A DNA stretch of 31,463 bases from Balamuthia mandrillaris. Taxonomy: Eukaryota; Discosea; Longamoebia; Balamuthiidae. This document shows, one piece after another, positions 1 to 9,397 of the stretch (positions within the stretch are counted from its first letter, which is position 1; every line of letters starts with the position of its first letter). The stretch lies in contig JAVKOQ010000512.1 of NCBI GenBank assembly GCA_031835245.1, positions 1-31,463 of the forward strand. Direction: 5' to 3'. The notes beneath the pieces were generated by a model. The model ran no database searches. It was not told where the DNA came from and was given only the letters and a program-made list of their open reading frames with translations. The translations under genes and the position numbers were made by a program.

Positions 1-2568
1 CCGTGCAACAACCCTTTTACGGTGGCCATTGAGTTTGACGAGTATATTCTTGCCGCCGGAGAGTATAACATGACAGCAACTGTGGAACTTGACAGAGACA
101 TTACATACAGGTTTTTTCGACCTCCTGTTTTCACTTTGTCTTTTCTTCTGTTTTGCCAGTTTAAAACCTTCTTTGCTCGATCTTCCTCTTCTTTTTTTGA
201 CAAAAAAAAACTTTAAACGCTTGTTCTTCTGTAATAGAGGAAGAGACGGAGACCAACCAGCAGTGATAAAAGGAGCGTCTGATTCCGAGCCTTGTTTCAG
301 CCTTAATCATGTAAACAGTGTCTCCTACAGCCTCAGCTTCCACCATCTGGTTATTGAATGTCCCACCGACGCTGCTTTCCTTTTACGCCCATCCCACCCC
401 ATAAATGTGGAGTTGAGAGACGTGGTCATTCGAAACTCCTTTGGTGGCTTCTTTCTCAGCGTCCCGGATACTGGGGAATACGAGGTAAGCTCGTTGAAGA
501 TGACGAATGTACAAGTGAGAAACACTCAATGTGGAGCACCTGAGTGGAGTGGTTTGTACAATGGGGTTGTTTAGTCTCTATGAATGTACACTGATACTGC
601 ATGACCCTTTTCTTCTTCTACAGAGCCAATGATACTAATCAGCGTTGATTGGACATTTTACAAAGTTTCGTTTATTGATAACTGTGTTAAGAATACTGAT
701 ACAAGTGAGTTGTTTTACTTGTTTGCGTTTTCTTCCATGCTAACCTTAGCATATCCTGTAATATTCAGTGATAGCAGTGGTGCAGGACTGCAATGTTACA
801 AGCAGCGGTGGCACACTTCTCTTTCAAGGCAATGGTGGAGAATATGTTCTTAGGCTACAAGAACACACCACTTTTACCATGTATGGCGCAGATATGCTAT
901 TTGAAAATAATACAGCACTTACGTTAGGTTCGTTAAAGTTGCTTGCTTTTTTTTGTTTCTATTTTTCTTTGCTTTGTCTTCATTTGCTTATAAACTTTTT
1001 TTAACGTTTTATGGGCAGCAAGCTTGGAGGATCAGAGCTCATTGCGAACAAATGGGGTGCTCTCTTTCAAATCCAACTCCGTTGCGAACCAGTTGCTGTA
1101 TTTCCGAAATGGGTCGGCCCTTCATAGTCTTCTTCCCATTCAACTCCAAGGAAATAATGACAAGCCCTTGCTTGTCGTTGAACGTCCAGATTTCTCGGAG
1201 GTGTGCATCACTCCATGCGAAGAGGATGCGCCAATCTGTGATTGCAACCACCTGCCTCTCCTTTCATGGAGCATTCCATCAATTTCCCTGCAACTACCTC
1301 CTTCCAGCATGCTTGAACTTCCTCTTCTTAGCTCTTTTCCCCCCAATGATATGGATTTGCAGCTCTCCTTGGAGCTATCTGACGGGCTTGTTTACGGACA
1401 ACACTTCACCACACAACCTCCTCCGGCTAATCCAAATCGTGCTTCTGTGATGAACGTGTCAATGGAGATTCCTGCATTTGCGGTGGACGCTCAGTTAAAC
1501 ATCATCCAGGCAAATGCCTTACTGCAAGAAGAAGCCATCACCATCCGAGTGGCGCCCAACTTCTGGAGTGACTCTTTCTTCGTAAATATGACCTTCATTC
1601 AAGTCTCCATCCAACCATCCCCTTCTCCAAGCTATCAACCTGACCAAGCCACCGTCTTGGTTACCTTTCCCGATCCTACAAAACCAGACCACACTCTTTC
1701 TCTCCTTGATCCACAAGATGACAACCAAACTCTGACTAACCGCTCTGTCTCCGCTCAGTTCGCTACGTTGATGGAGGTTGATGAAGACGGAGAAGTTGTT
1801 GCTATGGTGTTTTTGAAGGAAACCGAGTTCGAGGCAAAGGAGTTCGACAACATTACGTTCAACCTCAACAATGCTCTTCCGTTCTTCTCCTTCTCCACCA
1901 ATATCACCGCTCTGACAACGTACATTGGAAACGGAGAAGAAACAACGAAAACAAACCTGACAGAGAGCATCATAATGGAAGTGGAGTTCACCATGTTCGT
2001 GGAAGAGCAAGTGGTCTCTTTTGCAGGGGTGGAGCAGGTCATGGGGGCCAACACCCTCAAGTGGAGTTTATTGCTATCCTCTTGGCCCTTCCAACACCCC
2101 ACCCATTCCTTGGAGCTGCATCTCTTCCTCTCCAGCGAGGATGGACCCATCTCTCGGCTATCCGAAGAGCAATCAGGAGAAACCCAAGCGTGGATGCTGA
2201 AGCTTGGGACAGAGAACACTGAGATCCCGGTGAACGTCCTGCCCTTGGCTCTTCTTCTTAATGAACATAACGACGAGCAACAGGTGAGGGTGAGCGCGGA
2301 ATGGAAGGCAGAAGAGCAGGAGTTGATGATCCGTTTGCCTTGGTTCGGCCAAGGCTCCTTGTTATTGGATCCCGACATGTCGTTGCTGGTGGCGGAGGAA
2401 TCAACGGAAGAAGACGATGAGGATGATGGGCTATGGTGGAAGGTCACCGTCCCGGTGGTATTGGTTGTCTTCCTGGTGGCAGGCGCGGCGGTGGTGGCGG
2501 TGGTCGTGTTCGTGCAAAAGAAGCAGAGCCGCAGGACCATCAACCAACGCTCCCACGTCAACTATTAA
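1..2568 (+). CDS. Type I membrane protein, likely beta-helix ectodomain (5' partial)
   Basis: The 5' end lies outside the window. Exons by phase are <1-110, 238-551, 624-704, 769-927 and 1019-2568, giving 737 visible codons. The ectodomain is rich in N-glycosylation sites (many NxS/T). Its first ~250 residues carry short alternating strands with repeated patterns such as VVIRNSFGGFFLSV, VSFIDNC, MLFENNTAL and LSFKSNSVANQLLYFRNGSA, which look like turns of a right-handed parallel beta-helix (pectin-lyase fold, PbH1-type). That fold call is my inference. A membrane segment follows near the C terminus (WWKVTVPVVLVVFLVAGAAV onward), just after an acidic STEEDDEDD stretch. A short basic cytoplasmic tail (KKQSRRTINQRSHVNY) ends the protein. 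It is probably a cell-surface protein of unknown ligand. The next gene follows on the same strand after 144 bp. The exon joins are well supported by phase; the function is not known. Confidence 0.75.
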
Positions 2569-2712
2569 ACCTTCATCCCCTTCACGAATGGTTCTTTTTC
2601 TGGGTGTATATTGGATTATATATAAAAAGACTTATATTAAAAGAATAACAGGCGAAAAGCGAAGAAGGATTTGAAACGACAGCAGAGACCTTCACGACAA
2701 GAAACAACGACG

Positions 2713-3226
2713 ATGGGCAATATTTTCGGTGCGCCTGCTTTACGCTCTAAACCATGTTCGTTAGTTCCAAGCTTCTCTTTTTTCGTTTGTTTGGGGATGA
2801 GACGTCCAAACATGCTTTTCATCTTAACATTATAGGGAGAAGGAGCTCCTACTTCACCCTTGTGGACTTCCATATGCGTTGGAGCGACTTTGGGTCCATA
2901 CTCTTCATGAACGGGCAGGAGGAGCTCTTTGATCTGGGCTGCGTCTACTGCGACGCCGCCAACCCAACCTCCGTGGAAGAGCTCTTCCACCTTTCTGATA
3001 CCGACCAAGGTTAGCGGAGGAGAGGAGGGGTTTCCAGTTCGGTTTTTTTTCTCATCCTTTGTAACAAGGATACGCTATTCAAGTATGGGCTGGGAAAGAA
3101 CCCGAGGATCCGTACGTCTACATAGAGCATGGCCCGGAGGTGTGCACCTTTGACGCCTGGTACCGGGTTCCTATCCCCATCTTTCGTCATGCATTTGCCA
3201 ACCTGGGAACACCGCCATCCTCCTGA
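2713..3226 (+). CDS. Small protein of unknown family, tandem paralog A
   Basis: Exons 2713-2728, 2836-3009 and 3069-3226 encode 115 residues. I do not recognise the family. The core reads YFTLVDFHM..., ILFMNGQEELFDLGCVY, NPTSVEELFHLSDTDQG, then after a phase-1 intron YVYIEHGPEV, DAWYRVPIPIFRHAFANL. The neighbour at about 3385-4004 has the same sequence and the same intron position and phase, which supports this model. No signal peptide or membrane segment is visible in this copy. Protein starts MGNIFG, so N-myristoylation is conceivable (MGxxx) but unproven. The first exon codes only five residues plus one base, so the start is the weakest part of the model. Confidence 0.7.
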
Positions 3227-3297
3227 AGAAAAAAGAACAAGAGGAGGGACAGCAGCGAAAGCATAGGTCGAGAGGACAAAAGACTAGAAAGCAGGGA

Positions 3298-3320
3298 GAG
3301 AGAGAGAGAGAGAGAGAGAG
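3298..3320. repeat. (AG)n microsatellite
   Basis: About 11 AG units lie in the spacer between the two tandem small genes. Confidence 0.9.
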
Positions 3321-3384
3321 CTGTAAATAAAGCATTACTATAATAATTAATAAAAAAAAGAAAGAAGTACAAAACAAACCGGGA

Positions 3385-4004
3385 ATGCACAGAACGTCTT
3401 CTTCTCCTGGCTTACACAAAGAGCCTTGTTGGTCGCTCTCATTCATCCTCTGCGTCTGTTCTTTGGGTTTGCTGCTGACTTGTTTGTGTGACACAGCGGC
3501 TGATGAGCTTTACTTCACGGTGGACAACTTCAGCATGGCTCTCGGCCGCGACGGAGAGAGCATTTGCTTCATGGCAGGACGGGAAGAGCTCTTTGATATG
3601 GCCATCGTTTTTGACCCACCCCACCCTAACACGGTTGAAGAGCTCTTCACTTATTCTGACACTGACGAGGGTCTTTTTCTTTTTGCTTCTTGTTCTTCTT
3701 CTTCTTGTACTTGTTCTTCTTCTTCTTCTTCTTGTTCTTCTTCTTCTTCTTCTTCTTCTTCTTCTTCTTTTCTTCTTTTCTTCTTCATCGTTCTTCGTTC
3801 ATCGTTCTTCTTCTTCTTTTCGTTTAGTAGTTCTGAAAACTTGGTGAACAATAAACAGGATATAACATAGAGATATCGGTTGGGGACGATGCGTATGTTT
3901 ACATAGAGCATGGCCATGAAGTCAGCAAGTCTGACACTTGGTACCGAGTTCCCATTTCGGTCTTTCGACAGGCGTTCGCCAACTTTAAGAAGAGACAAAA
4001 ATAA
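3385..4004 (+). CDS. Small protein of unknown family, tandem paralog B
   Basis: The two conserved exons are ~3497-3670 and 3871-4004. They read LYFTVDNFSMAL, CFMAGREELFDMAIVF, NTVEELFTYSDTDE, then after a phase-1 intron at the same place as in the left-hand paralog, AYVYIEHGHEV, DTWYRVPISVFRQAFANFKKRQK. The 5' end is unclear. Reading straight from ATG 3385 gives a hydrophobic leader (SLSFILCVCSLGLLLTCL) that would be a signal peptide. Alternatively that stretch is an intron ending at the acag before 3497, matching the short first exon of paralog A; phase permits this (for example donor at 3428). The second intron (3671-3870) holds a long TTC microsatellite. The pair presumably arose by tandem duplication; the function is unknown. 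Confidence 0.7.
3698..3777. repeat. (TTC)n microsatellite inside an intron
   Basis: Imperfect TTC/TTG triplets make up much of the second intron of small-gene paralog B. They read as poly-Leu/Ser/Phe in frame, which is not protein coding. Confidence 0.9.
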
Positions 4005-4395
4005 CAAAAGACTTGCAGGCAATGGGCTGTTAGTTACTTCACATACAAAAGAACCAAATCAACTCACCAAAGCAGGAGAGAAAGGCAGAGCGGCAGAGAG
4101 ACGGGAGAGAAAGAGAGATTTTGCACAAACAAGCAAAGGAGCGTTACTTCACAAAAGATCAGCCGATTTTGGAGCAGCTATGGAATTGTTACGTAATATC
4201 TCAGGATCCAGCTCCACTACCTGCCCTATATCCAATATGATCCTTTTGTTGTTGAAAGATAATCGTTAGAGGAGGAAAGAGGGGGGAAAAGGAGAAGAGA
4301 AGGGAAGAGGGAGAAAGAGCAGCAAACAGAAAGAGAAGTAGGAAAGAGAAAGAAAATAACGAAAAGACAAGAAAATAAAGGAGAGTAGTAAAGAG
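4005..4395. other. Intergenic, no gene seen
   Basis: This is the convergent spacer between small-gene paralog B (+) and the Deg9-type protease (-). The right half (about 4260-4395) is nearly pure purine (GGAAAGAGGGGG-like), and I see no conserved coding or RNA gene. Confidence 0.6.
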
Positions 4396-6672
4396 CTAGT
4401 GGAGAAGATACGTGGTTCCAGCCTCTCCGACGTCAAATCTTAAGAAGTCGTCCTGTAGCCGCTGAGATGGTGATGCACAAGAACCTTTTTCGTCTTGCGA
4501 AGGAGAAAATGATGTTACATCCTTCTCATCTTCTTGTTTGTTGCTGTCTTGTGCTGCGTTTGCTTCTGTATCTTTCTCTTTTTCCTCTTGTTGCTGTTGC
4601 TCTGCTGCTTTGTTTTCCGGTTGCTTTCGTTCATGATAACGAGCCACCGCTTCTTCCACCAATGTCACCAGATGCTTCAGTGATTGAACATTCTGTCCGT
4701 TGAAGCGGTACAGCACTGTGCACCAACCGCCAGCTGTGTAGCCTATTGTAGCCTTGGAGGACAACATTTGGGCGAGGATCACGATTTCGCTTCTTTCTTT
4801 TGTGGGCAAACTATAGAAGAAACTGTGAACTAGCGCGCTAGGAGCGCGTTTCTGCCAGTCTACACCATACCTTTAAAGCCATGTAAATACTAGAGAGAGA
4901 TTGGAACAAAGGCACAGCCAACAGAGCGGCACCATAGAGCAAGCTACGAACCAAGAGAGAAGGAACGGGACAGATAAAGGAATGAATACAAGCCCGCCAA
5001 TGACGTAGTAACTGGCAAAGCAATCGAAGCCATGAATCCGAGGCACTAGAGTTGGCGTATGGGCTACCGTTGCTTCTAGCTCCACAACCTTACCTTGTCG
5101 CAGTACTGTAAGCCGGCAGTTGTCTCCTGTATACTTCATTCCTGGTTTCACATTAGAAAAAAGAAAGCGAGAAAACAAGAACACAAAAGAACAAACCAAT
5201 GAGGTGTGTCCAAGAGATTCGTTCCTCGCCACGATACACAATCGTAGCATCATCCGCGATGGAAACTCCATCGAAGCTCAAAAGAATGTCCTCTTCTTGC
5301 AGTGCATTGGAAAAAGTGGACTTGGGATTGACAGAAGTGACCAGCACGCCGCTTTGTTTATCATCCATGCTGTAGTACCGCCTTATAGAAGGGTTTTCCA
5401 TGTTTGCTACCTGCACGTTGTTCTATTAACATTTTATGCACAACACAATAAACACAGGCAGAGAATACGGACTCTAAGCCCAGGCGTACAGAATGACACG
5501 CGGCCAGTAGCATCATACTCGGTGAGAAAGCGCTGGATAACAGGCACTGGAATGATGTGTCTATTATTCGATGTTAGAGTTAGCAACCTTCTTCTTCAGA
5601 CACAGTGGTATAATTCGCATAGGCAAGAAAATTGCTAGCATACCCTATAAGTTGCGCTTTGAGTTTTCGTGAAAACGCAATACCAACTACTTTCGTTCCT
5701 TGGAAAACAGGTCCTCCTGTAGGTTACGTTTTAGTGAGTGTGCAAATGAATGCCAACACAAGGACAAAAGAAACGAAGAGCAACATAAATAATAAGAGAG
5801 AGAGGAGAGAGGAGAGAGAGAGAGAGAGAGAGAAGCAACCAGAATTGCCAGAGTTGATAGCAGCATCAATCTGAACGGCCAACAATGAGCAGAAGCGATT
5901 CACAAAGGTCCTTACGTCCACCCTCGAGACCACTCCACAAGTGACGCTGATGTTGTCGCCGCCGGTTGGATAGCCCACACAGGTCACCGACTCCTGCAGT
6001 TGTGGCACAGCCCCAAATTCGAGCGGCTTGTGGCCCTCCCAGAAGGCCTCATCCTGAACGCGCAGAAGCGCAATGTCACATTGGTAGCCTATGCACAGCA
6101 CCTCCGCCATGTAGCGCTTCGGACTGCCGTGTCGCCTCACCCTTTGAAAAAAAGAGTTTGAGAAGAGACCAAATGACCAGCAGAGGAGAGAGGAAGAGAG
6201 GAGAGGGAGAGAGAGAACGAGAGAGGGAGGGGAACGAAAGGACGAGGAAACGGATAATGAGAGCCGAGTCAAAGAGGCGAGAGGAAAGAGAGCAGAGAGC
6301 AGAGAGAGCGTACATGATGGTGGTAAAGTTTTCAACGACATGAGCGTTAGTGAGAATCCGTTTCCCGCCTATGATGAAGCCAGAGCCAGACGAGTTCTTT
6401 GGCCCCTTTTTCTGCCAAGGCCTCTTGTAGGACACGGAGCTCTTCACGGTGAAGACTTTGACCACAGAACTCAAAGGGATGGCATGGAGCAGGCTCTGCT
6501 GTCTTTTGGGCTGTTTTTTTGCTCTTGAGGCCTTGGTCTGTGGTGTCTGTGGTGGTTGCTGCTGTTGCTCTTCCTCCTCCTCCTCTTCCTCCTCCGCTTC
6601 CTCCTCCTGCTCTGCCTCCTCCTTCTCGTTCTTCTCTTCCAGAGAACCACTGCTCGCTCCTTCCTCTTCCAT
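4396..6672 (-). CDS. Deg9-type HtrA/DegP serine protease
   Basis: Seven exons: 6314-6672, 5840-6141, 5644-5716, ~5473-5560, 5197-5410, 4952-5141 and 4396-4870; 566 residues. It is a trypsin-fold, ATP-independent protease. The catalytic triad is visible: His111 (LTNAHVVE), Asp142 (CDIALL) and Ser220 (NSGNSGGP). A PDZ region follows (MENPSIRRYY, EDILLSFDGVSIADDATIVY, GEERISWTHLIGMKYTGD), then the second PDZ-like domain typical of plant DEG9 and related proteases (SYYVIGGLVF, VPFLLSWYGVDWQKRAP, EIVILAQML, RFNGQNVQSLKHLV, DFLRFDVG). The first ~60 residues are poly-Glu and Gln with a Lys-rich stretch, fitting a nuclear or cytosolic rather than secreted enzyme. An EK/Q-rich low-complexity insert interrupts the C-terminal domain just before DFLRFDV. 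The donor at the end of exon 4 (5473 or 5469) is ambiguous by one residue. Introns are 55-172 nt. Confidence 0.92.
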
Positions 6673-7022
6673 CGCTACTCCTTTTTTTTTTAATTTTTTG
6701 TCGAAATGTGTTGTCCTTCATGACGACCTGAGTTTTAACACGTAGAATGAGAGTCGTGTCGGATATAATTTCACGACGACATGAACAGAAAAAGGGAAAA
6801 ACATACAAAAAAGAATGAAAAAAAAAAGCAAAAAGTTGAAAGGAGGAATGTTAGGTTATGAAACACACAGTTTTCAGGCTTCTGGCTTTGTTGTTGTTGT
6901 TCGTTCTTCTTCTTCTTGTTCTTGTTCTTCTTCTTGTTCTTCTTCTTCTTCTTCTTTGTGAGTTGGGCCAAACCACAAAGTGTTTTTTGTTTTTTGTGTT
7001 TTAAATGGATTTTTTTTGTTTC
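6673..7022. other. Short spacer upstream of the Deg9-type gene
   Basis: This holds the 3' flank of Rpt1 and the presumed promoter of the protease, both transcribed leftward. It contains T runs and TTC/GTT-rich repeats (about 6893-6955). No gene is seen. Confidence 0.5.
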
Positions 7023-7160
7023 TTAGTTGTAAACCATGTACTTGGGCGTCGCCGAGAACTTGGCATAACCTTTGATGACCTTGTTGATGGAATCCAGGAA
7101 ATCCTTCTCGCTTACCGTCTGCCATTTGAATGAAACATAAGTAAACAAATATGGAAGTAT

Positions 7161-7191
<31 letters not shown>

Positions 7192-8982
7192 AGAACAAGA
7201 CACAAAGGGAAAGGACATGAAAGAAGGAAAAACAAACCTTTTTACGTGCTCGCACCGCAAACATGCCAGCCTCCGTACACACGCTCCTAATATCAGCTCC
7301 AGTGCTGTTGGGACACAGCCTCGCCAGGAGCTCGAACCGAATGTCACGATCGCAGCTCATCTGCTTGGCGTGGATCCTAAAGATCTGGGCCCTGCCCTCC
7401 AGGTCAGGCAGGTCAAACTCCACTTTTCTGTCAAGTCGACCCGGACGAGTCAGGGCGGGATCCAAAGTGTCCGGTCGGTTCGTGGCCATCAGCACTTTGA
7501 TGTTACCGCGTGCATCAAAGCCGTCCAGCTGGTTGATCAGCTCCAACATGGTTCGCTGCACTTCGTTGTCACCACCAGCGCCGTCATCGAAGCGGGTGCC
7601 GCCGATAGCGTCCACTTCGTCGAAAAAGATGATGCAGGCCTTCTTGGAGCGAGCCATCTCAAAGAGCTCGCGCACCATGCGTGCACCCTCACCGACGTAC
7701 TTTTGGACGAGCTCGCTGCCGATGACGCGAATAAAGGTGGCATCGGTACGGTTGGCGACAGCACGGGCAAGGAGCGTCTTGCCAGTGCCTGGAGGGCCGT
7801 ACATCAACACTCCCTTGGGTGGGTCGATGCCCAACTGTACAAAGCGCTCTGGCTATTTTGTTGATGAGAAAGAAAAAACATAGGTAAGGAATAGGCTTCC
7901 ACAAGTTAAACAAAAGAAAGGAGTGAAACATACGTGAAGCAAAGGCAACTCCACGACCTCGCGCAGCTTTTCAATTTGTTCTTTGGAGCCACCAACATCG
8001 TTGTATGTGACGTTTGGCTTTTCATCTACTTTCATCATTGTGACAGAGGGATCAATCTTTGGTGGCAGAGGAATCTGGATTTGGTACTTTTTGCGGTCAA
8101 CTCTACAACAAAAATATCAATCAGCGTTTGCACAGTTTGCTTAAAGGAACAAGAGAAAGAGAAGATAGTAAAGGATAGCGCAGGACGAAAAGGGAGAAAG
8201 CTTACCCAATACGCATTCCCTCTTCTATGTCAGCAGCTGCCACACGGTCTCCCAAGCCTACCACGTATTTACCATGTTGCTTGGCGTTGATGACGTACTT
8301 GGATTCATCCTCCTCTCCTTCTCCTCCTTTGATGATCTTTGTGCAACGGGAGACCTAAGCGAATAAAAGCTTCATCAGAGATTGTACATTTTTTGAGAGT
8401 GAGAGAGAGGGAAGAGAAAGAACGAGAAGAACGAGAAGAACGAGAGAGAGAGAGAGAGAGGAGCGAAGTGAGAGAAGATGAGGATGGAAAACAAACCAGA
8501 AGCGGCTGTTCCTCTTGCATCATCTGCTTGTCAGCGACAAGATCCCACATACTGGGAGGGGCCAAACCAGTGTCCGACTCCTTGATTCCTGCACGACAAT
8601 GAAAACGACTCAGAAATCAATCAAAGGGGGGAAAATGAAGCGAGAGAAAGGAAGAACGCACCACAAATCTCGTTGATTCGTTTGGTGATCTTTGTGATGT
8701 CTTCTTGAACTTGCTTGATTGGCTTGGCATATGGCCCAACGCCCTACAAACAAAAAAAAAAAGAAAAACACAAGAAGAAGAAGAGAGAGAGAACAGAGAA
8801 GAGCAGAAGCAAATCAGTGAAAGGTAAAAGCAACATTCTCTTTTTTTGTTTTTCAAAAAACAAAAGGTAGATGGAGAGGGAAAAAAAATGGCTGATATGA
8901 AACGTACATAGGTCTTCAACAAGGCGATGTCTCCCGCATCAAGCGCCTTCACGGGCTGATCCTTCTCTTCAATGTCTGCCAT
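7023..8982 (-). CDS. RPT1: 26S proteasome regulatory ATPase subunit Rpt1 (PSMC2, subunit 7)
   Basis: Seven exons: 8908-8982, 8662-8743, 8497-8588, 8206-8354, 7934-8102, 7238-7852 and 7023-7118; 425 residues against 433 in human. It is one of six AAA ATPases forming the base ring of the 19S particle that unfolds ubiquitinated substrates and feeds them to the 20S core. The N-terminal coiled coil and OB domain are recognisable ([31 protein letters not shown]). Walker A is GPPGTGKT at 208-215, Walker B is IIFFDEVDA with D267/E268, and the second region of homology is [12 protein letters not shown] followed by RPGRLDRK. The C terminus [10 protein letters not shown] matches Rpt1 rather than the HbYX tails of other Rpts. 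I chose ATG 8982 because MADIEEKD aligns with the family; an in-frame ATG at 9033 would add 17 residues. It diverges from coiled-coil paralog 1 across a 415-bp promoter region. Confidence 0.97.
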
Positions 8983-9397
8983 TGTGTGTGTGCTCTTCTG
9001 CTTTGCTGCTACTCCCTTTCTCTTCTCTTTCACTTCTTTTCGTCACTTTGTTTTTATGGATGACCCCTCCAACAAGGACGCAAATTTTTGTTGGCAGGAA
9101 TTCGTCCATGTCGACACGTTATGAAATGTCGACGTTTCATATGGCTACTTTGGGGGTGCGGCATGTCGACAAAATATTTAAGGTGGTTACCGAATGAGTC
9201 GCCTTAAATTTGAACCAATCAAATTCGATCGTCCATTATAGAATTATCTTTTTGATTTGATTTTTATTACTATCAGACAACACACCGGGGGCAGAAAAAA
9301 GCCGTTATTTTCTTCTTTATCAAACCAAAAGCTCCGACAACACTAACCACACACACACACACACACACACACTTTGTCTGTCCCTTTAAACAACCCA
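8983..9397. promoter_or_regulatory. Divergent promoter region, Rpt1 / coiled-coil paralog 1
   Basis: It contains three GTCGAC palindromes (9110-9115, 9128-9133, 9165-9170), each preceded by AT or CAT. An inverted pair TTTAAGG (9177-9183) / CCTTAAA (9202-9208) and a CCAAT at about 9214 follow. A (CA)n tract at 9348-9373 falls in the presumed leader of the coiled-coil gene. The inverted TTTAAGG/CCTTAAA pair recurs upstream of paralog 2 (16994-17031). That these are binding sites is inference from recurrence. Confidence 0.5.
9348..9373. repeat. (CA)n microsatellite
   Basis: About 12 CA units lie just upstream of the start codon at 9398, probably in the 5' UTR. Confidence 0.9.

Noticed and set aside
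22-216. Reading straight through the first exon to a 64-residue protein
   Set aside because: The part beyond 110 is intron: phase and sequence continue cleanly in the exon starting at 238.
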